Shown piece by piece: positions 17,155 to 26,695 of a DNA stretch of 64,000 bases. The position numbers and the translations under genes were made by a program. The notes under the pieces are model-generated. The model was not told the DNA's origin. It did no database searches and was given only the letters and a program-made list of their open reading frames with translations. Within the stretch, counting starts at the first letter, position 1. Each line of letters begins with the position of its first letter. Source of the DNA: Candidatus Korarchaeum sp. (GTDB lineage Archaea > Korarchaeota > Korarchaeia > Korarchaeales > Korarchaeaceae); assembly GCA_020833055.1 (NCBI GenBank), contig JAJHQZ010000001.1, forward strand, positions 237,141 to 301,140, given 5' to 3'.

Positions 17155-18183
17155 TCAGAACCATGACTCTAGCCCGCCCCCTGAGAGCATTCTATAAGAT
17201 TCCTCTATCTCATTTATCACTTTTCTCACTCTTTCCTCAGAGAACTCATGCTCCTCTACCATGAACTTCAGGAGCCCATCGCTCATAGGCCTCTTCAAAG
17301 ATGTATCATAATCATCGGTAGTCGGGGGGTTCAGGAAGAATTCGTAGATCGATATGGGATCCACATCGAACTCCCAAGGCACCCTTGAGAAGAGATCCTC
17401 CGGCCTCTTATACTTCTTGACGAGCTCCAGGGCCCTCTTCACACCTATCCCTTTGACACCGCCCAAGTTATAATCTGTCCCGACTAAAATCCCTATCATT
17501 ATCAACTGCTCCCTGCTAATCCCATTCTTCTTGAGGACACTCTCAAGTTCTATTAACTCTGGGTTTATATCGACATAAACTTCCTTACCCGGGAGCTTCC
17601 TCTTACCAGTTATTGTGAGGTTCCTTATCAGCCTCGGAGCTCCGAAGAGGAGGGAATCGTAATCTTGCGATGCTGTAGCCCATACATCGCCCTTCATCGC
17701 CATGTAAGCCGCTTGAGCTTCCCCCTCACTCGGGGCTTGGACGATAGGTACGCCCATTAGCTTGAGTATGGTCTTACAATCCTCCACTATATCCTCTGTT
17801 ATATTCAGAGCTGCTTGAGCGTACTTCCTAGCTTCCTCGAGATCTCCGAGCTCAAGGGCCTCTTTCCACTTCAATTCAGCTTCCTCTCTAGCTCTAACTC
17901 TCTCTTCTATCGCTCTGGACTTGAACGAGGGTTTCTCCCCGTCGAACACGTAGATGGGGATTATCCCCTCCTTCAGGAAGTTAGCGGTCCTGTAGAAGAT
18001 GCCGGAGTGGACGCTCGTTATCTCACCCTTGCTAGTCATCAAAGGGGTACCATCGGGCTGCCTGACTTTCGCTAAGAATTGATACATCGCGTTGAAAGCA
18101 TCTAAAGCGATCTTCTTCCCAGATATATCGGAGAGCTCCAATTCCACTTTATCCTCGATAAGCTCCCCTATCTTAACTCCCAT
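17155..18183 (-). CDS. fen: Flap endonuclease FEN1
   Basis: A 342-residue structure-specific nuclease for Okazaki fragment maturation and repair. Seen: an N-terminal domain ([27 protein letters not shown]), the acidic centre [13 protein letters not shown] and [29 protein letters not shown] (helix-hairpin-helix near 235-252), and a C-terminal tail GGGLESWF. The tail resembles a PCNA-interaction box, but the usual Gln is absent. Length is normal for archaeal FEN1. It is convergent with the small ORF at 16906 and divergent from a glycosyltransferase. Confidence 0.94.
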   Translation of the reverse strand: MGVKIGELIEDKVELELSDISGKKIALDAFNAMYQFLAKVRQPDGTPLMTSKGEITSVHSGIFYRTANFLKEGIIPIYVFDGEKPSFKSRAIEERVRAREEAELKWKEALELGDLEEARKYAQAALNITEDIVEDCKTILKLMGVPIVQAPSEGEAQAAYMAMKGDVWATASQDYDSLLFGAPRLIRNLTITGKRKLPGKEVYVDINPELIELESVLKKNGISREQLIMIGILVGTDYNLGGVKGIGVKRALELVKKYKRPEDLFSRVPWEFDVDPISIYEFFLNPPTTDDYDTSLKRPMSDGLLKFMVEEHEFSEERVRKVINEIEESYRMLSGGGLESWF

Positions 18184-18235
18184 CTAGGGTCATTATATAT
18201 GGTAGGGAAGGCAATTAAAAGGCATCGGGGCAATA

Positions 18236-19303
18236 GTGATGATAACTCTAGTAGGTCCTTACTATCCAGCTGTGGGCGGAGTTCAGGTGTACATGACGTA
18301 TATGGCTAGGGAGCTCCTCTCTATGGGCTTCGAAGTAACTGTAGTCAGCTATAGGGGTTCTAAAGCTAGATGGGGGGAGAGGCTCATCGAAGTCCCTACT
18401 CTCAAGATCAAGGGGCTCAGGGGAATGAGCTTCATCTTGGGAGCTACTAGTATATTGAGGAGGGAGAAGCCCGATCTAATAATCTCACATTACGCCTCAA
18501 CATCAGGGATCTCAGGCCTCCTCTCTGGGTTAGATTACTTCTTAGTATTCCATGGGAGTGAGCTGAAGCTCCCTAAAGCTCTATCTAAGGTAGCGGCATC
18601 TAGATCGAGGGCAGTGATATGCGTGAGCAATTGGCTGAGGGAGAGGCTGGATTCTTCTGGAATAAGAGTCGATGCTGTTATACCTGGCGGAGTTGAGAGC
18701 GAGCTCTTCGCTTCCCTCCCCCCTAAGGAAGTAGCTAAGGAGAGATTGGGGATCGAGGGGAACGTCGTCCTCTCAGTGGGCTCGTTAGTTAGAGCTAAGG
18801 GGTTCGATCTGATCCCCGAGGTAGCTAAGATCGTTAACTCCAAGTTGAGAGCGAGCTTCCTCATAATCGGGAGCGGTCCTGAGGAGAGGAGTATAAGGAG
18901 GAGAGCTAAGGAGGAGGGTGTAGAGGATCGCGTCACCTTATTGGGGAAGAAAAGCTATGAGGAGACTGCAATTTATTATAGGGCAGCTGATCTCCTGCTT
19001 CATCCGGCTAGATATGAAGGATATGGCTTGACAGCTCTCGAATCCCTCGCCGCCGGGACTCCTGTGGTGGCCAGTGATATAGGGGGGATCAAGGATGCGG
19101 TGGTAGATGGAGTGGATGGGTTCTTAGTAGCTAGGGATGCGAAGGCCATAGCTGAGAGAGTAATCTACCTACTCGAGGATGATAATTTGAGGGAGGAAAT
19201 GGGGAGGAGGGGAAGGGAGAGGGCATTGAAGAGGAGCTGGAGGGTAGTAACTCAGGAATACATTGATTTAATGAGGGAGAAGGTCCCTGAGATCTTCCAA
19301 TGA
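18236..19303 (+). CDS. GT4-family glycosyltransferase
   Basis: A 355-residue GT-B glycosyltransferase. Seen: N-terminal GPYYPAVGGVQVYM, a central VLSVGSLVRAKGFDLI lead of the C-terminal Rossmann domain, and the donor-binding HPARYEGYGLTALESLAAGTPVVA region with the E-x7-E pattern. The likely role is sugar transfer in surface glycan or glycolipid synthesis; donor and acceptor cannot be told. A GTG at 18236 is followed directly by ATG 18239; either may start. Confidence 0.88.
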   Translation: MMITLVGPYYPAVGGVQVYMTYMARELLSMGFEVTVVSYRGSKARWGERLIEVPTLKIKGLRGMSFILGATSILRREKPDLIISHYASTSGISGLLSGLDYFLVFHGSELKLPKALSKVAASRSRAVICVSNWLRERLDSSGIRVDAVIPGGVESELFASLPPKEVAKERLGIEGNVVLSVGSLVRAKGFDLIPEVAKIVNSKLRASFLIIGSGPEERSIRRRAKEEGVEDRVTLLGKKSYEETAIYYRAADLLLHPARYEGYGLTALESLAAGTPVVASDIGGIKDAVVDGVDGFLVARDAKAIAERVIYLLEDDNLREEMGRRGRERALKRSWRVVTQEYIDLMREKVPEIFQ

Positions 19304-19321
19304 GGTCTGAGTGGGTCAAAG

Positions 19322-19330
19322 CTTATAAAT
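19322..19330 (+). promoter_or_regulatory. TATA box for pth2
   Basis: CTTATAAAT predicts a transcription start near 19350. That excludes a TTG at 19338 as the translation start and favours TTG 19371 behind GAGGGGG (19359-19365). Confidence 0.5.
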
Positions 19331-19370
19331 CTCTACTTTGAGGCTAGCTCACGATCTCGAGGGGGTAGTG

Positions 19371-19727
19371 TTGAGGTACAAACAAGTGATTGTAGTGAGG
19401 AAGGACCTAGGGATGAGCTGCGGGAAGATAGCTGTTCAAGTAGCTCATGCATCATTAGAAGCTGCTGAGATATCTAGAAGGGAAAATCCAGATCTATATA
19501 GAGCTTGGAAGGAGGAAGGAGCCAAGAAAGTTGTCCTTGAGGTTAAGAGTGAGGAGGAGCTCATTGAGATCTATAGGGAAGCTCTAGATAAGGGATTGGT
19601 ATCCGTGTTGATAAGGGATGCCGGATTAACTGAGCTCGAGCCAGGGACAGCGACAGCCGTAGGGATAGGGCCTCATGAGGAGGAAAGTATAGATAAGATC
19701 ACGGGAAAGCTCCCATTATTGAAGTAA
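19371..19727 (+). CDS. pth2: Peptidyl-tRNA hydrolase, Pth2 type
   Basis: A 118-residue enzyme that releases peptides from stalled peptidyl-tRNA. Seen: RYKQVIVVRKDLGMSCGKIA at the N-terminus, VQVAHASLEAA with the catalytic His region, LIRDAGLTELEPGTATAVGI, and the GPHEEESIDKITGKLPLL tail typical of Pth2. The TTG start at 19371 is preferred because of the TATA box at 19322-19330 and the Shine-Dalgarno at 19359. A GTG at 19368 is the alternative. Confidence 0.92.
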   Translation: MRYKQVIVVRKDLGMSCGKIAVQVAHASLEAAEISRRENPDLYRAWKEEGAKKVVLEVKSEEELIEIYREALDKGLVSVLIRDAGLTELEPGTATAVGIGPHEEESIDKITGKLPLLK

Positions 19728-19845
19728 AATTTCATTAAGTTTTCTCCCTAAAGCCAATTAATTATTGAATTCATTAACTAGCATGAAGATATATCTGATC
19801 TATCTAGTGCATTTGATTAAACTAGATACGGACCTCGATGAAAAG

Positions 19846-19853
19846 TTTAAATA
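19846..19853 (+). promoter_or_regulatory. TATA box for the small zinc protein at 19875
   Basis: TTTAAATA within AAAAGTTTAAATACC is about 25 bases before ATG 19875. This supports that start and a leaderless or nearly leaderless message. Confidence 0.5.
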
Positions 19854-19874
19854 CCCCTATTGGAGGAACGGGGG

Positions 19875-20045
19875 ATGGTCGAGTGCGCTATCGAGGGATG
19901 TCATGAGGAGGCGAAGAAGGAGGTAGATAGATCCTACTTACCAGCTATTCAAAGCTTGAAGTTGAAGCTCAAGGCTGGTGAATGGAAGAAGATACCCCTC
20001 TGTAGGAAGCATTATAAGATTGTTAAGGAAGCTAAAGAACTCTAA
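19875..20045 (+). CDS. Small zinc-binding protein of unknown function
   Basis: A 56-residue protein with C-x4-C near the start (ECAIEGC) and C-x2-H near the end (LCRKHYK), a likely single zinc site, separated by LKLKLKAGEWKKIP. Similar small proteins with a C/H zinc site occur in Crenarchaeota, but no function is known to me. The start at ATG 19875 is favoured over TTG 19860 by the TATA spacing. Confidence 0.7.
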   Translation: MVECAIEGCHEEAKKEVDRSYLPAIQSLKLKLKAGEWKKIPLCRKHYKIVKEAKEL

Positions 20046-20273
20046 GCTGACTTAACTCTCGAGAAATCGATATTATAATCTCAATGCGCATTAATACAAC
20101 TTGGAACTCCTCTTTCATGCGAATTCAATGATATCTAACGCCTGGGGACTTATCTAGATTCATCCATCGAGGAGATAATTAACGATTCATAAGATGGGAG
20201 CTCTAGAGGAACCTTCATCAGGATGACTAATTTAATTAGGGGAGTCGTTGGGAAGTCCTCCTGAAGTCCTCTA

Positions 20274-20840
20274 TTATCTACTTATCCTAATTATCATGAG
20301 TTCATGGAAAGCGAGCTTCCTCCTCAAGCATATCTCGGCTTTGAACCCCATGATCTCAGCTTTTCTCAAGGTCAGCTCTGGGAGATTGAAGTCAGCGTGC
20401 AATATGAGAGCCTCCCCTCTCATCAACCTAGGTAAGTCATCGATCAGAGCATCTATGAGCTCCCTCCCCCTCCTCCCCCCAGCCCACCTCGAGTCCCCCT
20501 TCCCCGGTAAGTAAGGTGGATTGAAAGCTATTAAGTCGAAGGCCAGATCCCTGAAGTGCCTTGTCATATCCCCTTGGACTACATGCACTTCGAGACCGTT
20601 CAGTTCAGCGTTCTTAGAAGCTATTAAGCATGACCTCAGGGATATATCGCTGGCCACTGTACAGCACCCCCTCTTAGCCATCTCAATCGCGACTATCCCG
20701 CTTCCAGTCCCGAGGTCGAGGCAAACCTTACCCGATAGATCCGGATCAAGAGCATCTAACATCATTAAGCTGTCTTCAGCCGGCCAGTAGACGTGATCAT
20801 CCTTGAGGAGTTTCAATCCCCTAACCTGCCAGATAGCCAA
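20274..20840 (-). CDS. HemK2-like protein methyltransferase
   Basis: A 188-residue class I methyltransferase. Seen: the SAM-binding LDLGTGSGIVAIEMA (about 42-56), the acidic VASDIS strand end, and the catalytic FNPPYLPG (about 107-114), whose NPPY motif marks glutamine/aromatic N-methylation. Archaeal homologues of HemK2/N6AMT1 act on the Gln of release factor aRF1 with Trm112. The 5' end overlaps ksgA by 28 bases, so the two are translated as a pair. Confidence 0.88.
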   Translation of the reverse strand: MAIWQVRGLKLLKDDHVYWPAEDSLMMLDALDPDLSGKVCLDLGTGSGIVAIEMAKRGCCTVASDISLRSCLIASKNAELNGLEVHVVQGDMTRHFRDLAFDLIAFNPPYLPGKGDSRWAGGRRGRELIDALIDDLPRLMRGEALILHADFNLPELTLRKAEIMGFKAEICLRRKLAFHELMIIRISR

Positions 20841-21544
20841 GCTATCACTTCCCTCACTTCCTCCGGGCTCATGTGATAGGGCCTCCTCTCAGCATAGGGG
20901 AGCCCATCTAAACTCCTCAACACAGGTTTAAGTGAGTTCTTAAGCTCCTTCTTCCTCCTAGAGAATATCAACTTGCAGTACTTCAATATCTGATCCCTCA
21001 GTTCATCTCGCTTCGGCTCTATGACCAATATGGCTGAATCAACCTTAGGAACGGGGCTGAAGGACCTCCTATCGACTATAGAGACTAGGGATACCTTGAG
21101 GAGGAGGGATGCTATTACGGAGAGGCTCCCGTACTTCTCAGTCCCAGGTTTAGCAATCAACCTCTCAGCGAATTCTTTCTGAAGAGTTAAGACTGCTCTC
21201 TTGAATTCGCTCCTAGCTAATCCTATTATGAGTTGAGATGAGAGGTAATAAGGTGGATTCGATGCTATCTTCTCTACCCTCAGTGGGAAGAGGTCCCTGA
21301 TATCGGCCTTCAGTATCTCGACCCTCTCATCCCCTCCGAACTTCTCCCTCAGGATATCAATGAACCTCTCATCTTTCTCAACCAATATGAGCTTCCTAGG
21401 ATCTCTAGATAGGATCTCCTCACTCAAATTTCCAGTACCAGCGCCCAGCTCAATTACTTCATCCCCTCTCACATCTAGTAAATCCGCTATGAGCTTTATC
21501 CACTTCTTGGACACCATCATGTGCTGCCCGAGCTTAGCTCTCAT
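20813..21544 (-). CDS. ksgA: 16S rRNA dimethyladenosine transferase
   Basis: A 243-residue KsgA/Dim1 enzyme that dimethylates two adjacent adenosines near the 16S 3' end. Seen: KLGQHMMVSKKWI at the start, the SAM motif VIELGAGTGNLSEEIL (about 35-50), ILKADIRDL, the catalytic SNPPYYLSS (about 95-103), and the C-terminal SFSPVPKVDSAIL and SRRKKELKNSL. It overlaps the hemK2 gene and is divergent from rtcB. Confidence 0.94.
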   Translation of the reverse strand: MRAKLGQHMMVSKKWIKLIADLLDVRGDEVIELGAGTGNLSEEILSRDPRKLILVEKDERFIDILREKFGGDERVEILKADIRDLFPLRVEKIASNPPYYLSSQLIIGLARSEFKRAVLTLQKEFAERLIAKPGTEKYGSLSVIASLLLKVSLVSIVDRRSFSPVPKVDSAILVIEPKRDELRDQILKYCKLIFSRRKKELKNSLKPVLRSLDGLPYAERRPYHMSPEEVREVIAWLSGRLGD

Positions 21545-21599
21545 CTAGACATGTTGGATCAAGGTTAAATAATGCTAATTCAAGATTAGCTGGATCGAA

Positions 21600-23042
21600 A
21601 TGGTAGAGCTGAGGAAGATAGATGAGGTCAGGTGGGAACTTCCGAAGGGATATAAGACTGGAATGAGGGTTCCGGGCCTTGTATTCGCTACTGAGAAACT
21701 CGTGAAGGGAATAGAGGCGAGAGCACTGGAGCAGCTGGCTAACGTAGCCATGCTCCCGGGCATATACAAGTACTCCATAGCTATGCCGGATATACACGAG
21801 GGTTACGGCTTCCCGATAGGGGGAGTGGCTGCTTTCGATGCTCACGAAGGGATATTGAGTCCGGGTGGTGTGGGTTACGATATAAACTGCGGGGTCAGAT
21901 TGATAAGGACGAACTTGAGCGAGAATGAAGTGAGACCCAAGCTCAAACAATTAGTAGATGCATTATTCGAGAACGTCCCCTCGGGGCTCGGGAGCAGCGG
22001 GAAAGTGAGGCTGAGCCCGGGACAACTCGATGAAGTGATAGTGATGGGAGCGAAATGGGCTTTCGAGCAGGGCTACGGGTGGGAGAAAGATCTAGAGCAC
22101 TGCGAGGAAGGAGGGATGATGGAAGGAGCGGATCCAGGTGTTATAAGCAGGAAAGCTAAAGAGAGGGGACTGCCCCAGCTCGGCTCCCTGGGGAGCGGAA
22201 ATCACTTCCTAGAGGTCCAAGTAGTCGATAAGATATACGATGAGGAGACAGCTAGGGTCATGGGGATAGAGCATGAGGGCCAAGTCGTCGCTATGGTGCA
22301 CACGGGGAGCAGGGGGTTCGGCCATCAAGTAGCGGACGACTTCCTCAGTATTATGATGTCAAAGATAAGCTCGCTTAACTTCAAGCTCCCGGACAAAGAG
22401 TTGATATTCGCATATGCCAACTCGGATATAGCTGAGAAGTACTTCAAAGCGATGAAGGGAGCAGCTAATTATGCGTGGGCGAATAGGCAGATGATAACGC
22501 ATTGGGTGAGGGAGGCTTTCGAGAGGGTATTCGGGAGGAGCGCTGAGGACCTAGGGATGAGCTTGGTTTACGATGTAGCCCATAACATAGCGAAGTTGGA
22601 GGAGCACGAGGTCGATGGGAAGAGGGTCAAGGTATACGTGCATAGGAAGGGGGCCACTAGATCCTTCCCTCCCGGGCATCCGGCGATACCTAAGGATTAC
22701 AGGGAAGTGGGTCAGCCCGTGCTGATACCTGGATCCCAGGGTACTGCTTCTTACTTAATGGCTGGGACGGAGAGAGCGATGAGCGAGTCCTTCGGTACCG
22801 CTGCTCATGGGGCTGGGAGGGTGATGAGCAGGGAGCAAGCTAAGAGAGTCTATAGGGGGAGCCAGATAGTGCAAATGCTAGCTGAGAGGGGCATAATAGT
22901 GAAACCAGCTTCACTAGCTGTAGCAGCTGAGGAAGCGCCCGGAGCTTATAAGGACGTCGATGAAGTCGTTAATGCCACTCATAAAGCTGGTATAGCTAGA
23001 TTAGTTGCGAGATTCGTCCCTATAGGAGTCGTCAAAGGGTGA
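21600..23042 (+). CDS. rtcB: RNA-splicing ligase RtcB
   Basis: A 480-residue tRNA ligase that joins exon ends after splicing endonuclease cleavage. Seen: IAMPDIHEGYGFPIGG near 59-74, PGGVGYDINCGVRL near 88-101, GSLGSGNHFLEVQ near 196-208 with the catalytic region, HTGSRGFGHQ, and the C-terminal guanylylation His region AHGAGRVMSR. Full length with no intein. Its presence fits the intron-containing tRNAs at 5861 and 52588. Confidence 0.95.
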   Translation: MVELRKIDEVRWELPKGYKTGMRVPGLVFATEKLVKGIEARALEQLANVAMLPGIYKYSIAMPDIHEGYGFPIGGVAAFDAHEGILSPGGVGYDINCGVRLIRTNLSENEVRPKLKQLVDALFENVPSGLGSSGKVRLSPGQLDEVIVMGAKWAFEQGYGWEKDLEHCEEGGMMEGADPGVISRKAKERGLPQLGSLGSGNHFLEVQVVDKIYDEETARVMGIEHEGQVVAMVHTGSRGFGHQVADDFLSIMMSKISSLNFKLPDKELIFAYANSDIAEKYFKAMKGAANYAWANRQMITHWVREAFERVFGRSAEDLGMSLVYDVAHNIAKLEEHEVDGKRVKVYVHRKGATRSFPPGHPAIPKDYREVGQPVLIPGSQGTASYLMAGTERAMSESFGTAAHGAGRVMSREQAKRVYRGSQIVQMLAERGIIVKPASLAVAAEEAPGAYKDVDEVVNATHKAGIARLVARFVPIGVVKG

Positions 23043-23046
23043 TAAT

Positions 23047-23733
23047 TTGTTCTACTTAATCAACCTCACGATAAGGGATGAGAAATCAGTCTACCAAACT
23101 ACAGTGGAAGAGGTAGCGAGGGGAGCGGGCATATACTCGGAGAAGATCAGTTACAACCCGATACTCATAATACCGGGGGAGACGAAGATATTCCCCAAAC
23201 TCATGGAGAGGATCCTCAACTCAGAGGAAGGTGAGAAGTTCGAGTTGACCTTAGAACCTGAGGAAGCTTATGGAAATTATGATAGGAGCAAAGTGAAGGT
23301 CTTCTCAGTTAAGAGACTCGAGAGAGAGGGCATACATCCTCACGTGGGTGAGGTCATCTACTTAGATGATCAGAGGGGAGTTATACAATCTATCAATGGA
23401 GGGAGGGTCACAGTCGACTTCAACCATCCCTTAGCTGGGAAGAGGCTGATAGTCGAGTGTGAAATCGTCAAGAAGATAGAGGACGATCTTGAGAAACTCA
23501 GGGCTATAGTAGCTGATATGTTCGAAGTGAGTATAGATGATATAACTGCGAGATGGGTGGAGGACGGGAAGGCTGAAGTGCAATTACCGCCGAAAGCTTA
23601 CGTCCTCAGGGATTCATATTCGAGGAAGATAAGCTCTCTGTCATTGATAATGAGGCACTTAAAGGGGGTTAAGGCCGTTAGGTTCATAGAGGAGTTCGAT
23701 ATACCGAAATCGAATCAGAAAGCCACTTCATAG
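23047..23733 (+). CDS. FKBP-type peptidyl-prolyl isomerase (SlyD-like)
   Basis: A 228-residue protein with a split FKBP domain ([21 protein letters not shown] and the insert-in-flap [32 protein letters not shown]), plus a roughly 75-residue C-terminal extension found in archaeal long-type members. It acts as a prolyl isomerase and chaperone. TTG 23047 follows the rtcB stop by four bases, with GGGTGAT overlapping that stop, so translation is coupled. Its last 19 bases overlap the convergent UPF0179 gene. Confidence 0.9.
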   Translation: MFYLINLTIRDEKSVYQTTVEEVARGAGIYSEKISYNPILIIPGETKIFPKLMERILNSEEGEKFELTLEPEEAYGNYDRSKVKVFSVKRLEREGIHPHVGEVIYLDDQRGVIQSINGGRVTVDFNHPLAGKRLIVECEIVKKIEDDLEKLRAIVADMFEVSIDDITARWVEDGKAEVQLPPKAYVLRDSYSRKISSLSLIMRHLKGVKAVRFIEEFDIPKSNQKATS

Positions 23734-24143
23734 ACACTCAACTCCCCGAACTTCTTACAACTTATCTTCCCGATCTCCCTGATCACTCTCAGTTTATCCC
23801 CTTCTTTGACTCCCTCAGGCTTACAGTAATTCCGGTACTCGCACTCCTCACCGCAGCTAGCTCTATATACGAAGCTAGCCCCCTCCACCATCTTAGCCTC
23901 TAGGGCTACCTCTATGTTAGCTCTAGTTATCGATGCGAGAGTCAGCTCCCCATGTATAGGGCACTGGAACCTCTTCCTCTCATCGACTTCCTTAACTACA
24001 TAGAGCCTCCCCACCTCCATCCCATCCACGCAAACGCTCCTATACTTACATCCTCTGCAAGCCCCTGCCTCTCCCATGAAGATGAACTTGAACCCCTCCT
24101 TCGCTAAGTTGCTCGGGACGAGCCCCTTCCTTTCCTCCCGCAT
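23715..24143 (-). CDS. UPF0179 family Cys-rich protein
   Basis: A 142-residue archaeal protein with eight or nine Cys arranged as two clusters, [10 protein letters not shown] (about 34-43) with CPIHGEL, and [11 protein letters not shown] (about 97-107), then CKK. This matches the uncharacterised UPF0179 family, probably metal- or Fe-S-binding. The start is ATG 24143. It is divergent from the proteasome gene, with 57 bases between them. Confidence 0.85.
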   Translation of the reverse strand: MREERKGLVPSNLAKEGFKFIFMGEAGACRGCKYRSVCVDGMEVGRLYVVKEVDERKRFQCPIHGELTLASITRANIEVALEAKMVEGASFVYRASCGEECEYRNYCKPEGVKEGDKLRVIREIGKISCKKFGELSVYEVAF

Positions 24144-24200
24144 ATGTTAATGTGAGGGAATCCTTTTTAATCGGTTCCCTCAGTTAAGCCCGGTGCCCTT

Positions 24201-24824
24201 ATGTTGATGAAAGGTACCACTACAGTAGGTGTCAAATTCAAGAACGGGGTTATCGTAGCTTCAGATAAGAGAGCGACTAGCGGGACATTCGTAGCTAGTA
24301 AGAGCGCAGTTAAAACCCTCAAGATAACTGATTACGCTGTAGCAACGATCTCAGGGCTAGTAGCAGATGGCCAATATCTCGTGAGTAATATAAGAGCGAT
24401 AGCCGATCTCTATAGTTTGGATACTGATAGACCGTTGAGTGTGAGGGGTATAGCTAGGATACTAGCTCTATTACTGAGGAGATACAGGCCCTACTTCCTC
24501 TTAGCCCAACTCATCGTGGGAGGGGTCGATAGGGAGGGGCCTCATTTGTTCAACGTCGATCCCTTCGGTACATTGACTGAGGAGGACTATCTAGCGACGG
24601 GCTCAGGCTCTCCAGTAGCTATATCAGTGATAGAGAGCGGGTATTCCCCTGATATGGATAGGGAATCAGCTCTAAGGTTAGTGATATCTAGCATGACTGC
24701 AGCGCTCTCCAGGGACGCTGCTACTGGAGATGGCATAGATGTAGTAGTTATAGATGAGAGGGGAGTGAACTTCCTGAGCAGGGAGGAGATATCCGAGCTC
24801 GTGAGAGAGGTACTAGTAAGATGA
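24201..24824 (+). CDS. psmB: Proteasome beta subunit
   Basis: A 207-residue proteasome core subunit. After a very short propeptide (MLMKG), the sequence TTTVGVKFKNGVIVASDKRA presents the catalytic N-terminal Thr with the conserved Asp and Lys of the active site. DYLATGSGSPVA and the C-terminal strand follow. It forms the 20S peptidase chamber with alpha subunits not in this window. It overlaps the downstream aCPSF1 gene by four bases (ATGA). Confidence 0.92.
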   Translation: MLMKGTTTVGVKFKNGVIVASDKRATSGTFVASKSAVKTLKITDYAVATISGLVADGQYLVSNIRAIADLYSLDTDRPLSVRGIARILALLLRRYRPYFLLAQLIVGGVDREGPHLFNVDPFGTLTEEDYLATGSGSPVAISVIESGYSPDMDRESALRLVISSMTAALSRDAATGDGIDVVVIDERGVNFLSREEISELVREVLVR

Positions 24825-26695
24825 GTGAGGATCTGAAGACTAAGGTGAAGAAATATTTCTCACAATACGCTAAGGTCGAGAAAGTAGAGCTGGAAGGTCC
24901 ATTCGTAACGCTCCTAGTTGAGAACCCCAAGGAAATACTGGATAAGCCAGATCTAGTGGTTAATGCAGCCAAGACACTGAAGAAGAAGATAATAATACTC
25001 GCTAGTAAGCCCCTGATGGATGAGACAGCTGCCGCTGAATTCATAAGGAAGACAATACCTGAGAACGCTGAGATAGAGGATCTTAAGTTCGTTCCAGAGA
25101 CAGGAGAAGTCTACATAGTAGCTAAGAGGACGGGATACGTCGTTGGAAAGGGAGGAGCTAATATAGTGGAGATATTGAAGGAGACAGGATGGAGACCTAT
25201 TGTTATGAGAGCTCCGACTATAAGATCAACCTTCTTAGACATATTCTACAATGCAATAATATCCGGAGCTCCTGAGAGGAAGAAAGTGATGAAGAGACTA
25301 TCTGAGAGGATCTTCAGGTCCCCTCTGAACCTCAATAGGGGTCTCTACGCCACCTTCCTCGGCGCAGCTAGGGAAGTCGGGAGGAGCTCTATCTTAATAA
25401 CGACAGATGAGAGCACAATACTTCTAGACTGTGGGATAAGTCTATCCGGAAAGAACGTCTTCCCTAGATTTGATCTGATAGATATAGATGAGCTAGACGC
25501 TGTAATAATAACACACGCTCACTTAGATCACTCCGGTGCTCTACCACTCCTCTTCAAATACGGTTACAGGGGTCCTGTCTACTTAACGAGACCGACGAGG
25601 GATTTGATGATGCTACTACTCTACGATTACATAAATCTCTCCCAGAGAGTGGGTTCTATCCCCTTCTTCTCATGGAGGGATGTAGTCAACATGATGAATC
25701 ACACGATAACGCTCGATTATACTGAAACAGTGGATATATCTCCAGATATAAAGCTGACTTTTTACAACGCTGGCCATATACTCGGCTCGGCCTTAGCCCA
25801 TCTCAACATAGAGAGCGCGAGGCATAACGTCCTTTATACTGGCGACTTCAGATTCAGGGACACTAAACTACTCGATAAAGCTGTTAGGAAGTTCCCAAGG
25901 GTGGAGACCCTCGTAATGGAGTGCACATACTGTGGGGAGTCAGATGTACTACCGAGCCTCTCTGAGGCTGAGGAAATGCTCTTCTCGATAATAAGGGGGA
26001 CGGCTGAGAGAGGAGGCAAGGTCCTGATACCAGCATTAGCTGTAGGGAGAGCTCAGGAGATAATGCTCTCATTAGTCGATGGCTTCGAGAGGGGAATCCT
26101 CCCAGATATACCAGTTTATCTAGATGGTATGATATACGATTCGACTGCTATACACTCCGCATACCCGGATTACCTCTCAAATTACGTCAGGGAGAGTGTC
26201 TTCAAGAGAGACAGGGATCCCTTCACAGAGCCCCATTTCAACTTCATAAGCTCTGATGAGAGGCCTGATGTGACTAAAGGGGGGCCCGCTGTCATAATAG
26301 CTCCATCAGGTATGCTGACTGGTGGACCTAGTGTAGATTACCTCAAGTTGCTCGCTCCTAGCGAAGAGAACTCGATAGTGCTCGTCAGTTATCAAGCTGA
26401 GGGTACCCTGGGCAGGAAGCTGAGGGATGGAGTGAGGGAACTGAGGCTCCAAGATGAGGAGGGTTATATAACGCTAAAAGTCAAGGCGGATGTGAGGGTA
26501 GTTGAGGGCTTCAGTGCGCACGCTGACAAAGTCCAGCTCCTCAGTTACTTGAGTACGATGGAACCGAGACCCCACAGAGTCTTCTTAGTCCATGGAGAAG
26601 AGGAGAAGATGAGGGAATTTGGGCCCCTGGCCTCTAGATCTGTCTCTATTAGGGCGATATCTCCGCAAATAGGTGAGACCTTTAAGCTAGCTTAA
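24821..26695 (+). CDS. KH-domain beta-CASP ribonuclease aCPSF1 (FttA)
   Basis: A 624-residue protein with two N-terminal KH-like domains (GKGGANIVEI near 110-119), then a metallo-beta-lactamase domain with HAHLDHSG (about 233-240), GHILGSALAH and GDFRFRD, a beta-CASP domain (VLIPALAVGRAQEIML), and C-terminal FSAHADK and VHGEEEK. Known: in archaea this enzyme cleaves nascent RNA and drives transcription termination. It is translationally coupled to psmB. Confidence 0.94.
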   Translation: MSEDLKTKVKKYFSQYAKVEKVELEGPFVTLLVENPKEILDKPDLVVNAAKTLKKKIIILASKPLMDETAAAEFIRKTIPENAEIEDLKFVPETGEVYIVAKRTGYVVGKGGANIVEILKETGWRPIVMRAPTIRSTFLDIFYNAIISGAPERKKVMKRLSERIFRSPLNLNRGLYATFLGAAREVGRSSILITTDESTILLDCGISLSGKNVFPRFDLIDIDELDAVIITHAHLDHSGALPLLFKYGYRGPVYLTRPTRDLMMLLLYDYINLSQRVGSIPFFSWRDVVNMMNHTITLDYTETVDISPDIKLTFYNAGHILGSALAHLNIESARHNVLYTGDFRFRDTKLLDKAVRKFPRVETLVMECTYCGESDVLPSLSEAEEMLFSIIRGTAERGGKVLIPALAVGRAQEIMLSLVDGFERGILPDIPVYLDGMIYDSTAIHSAYPDYLSNYVRESVFKRDRDPFTEPHFNFISSDERPDVTKGGPAVIIAPSGMLTGGPSVDYLKLLAPSEENSIVLVSYQAEGTLGRKLRDGVRELRLQDEEGYITLKVKADVRVVEGFSAHADKVQLLSYLSTMEPRPHRVFLVHGEEEKMREFGPLASRSVSIRAISPQIGETFKLA

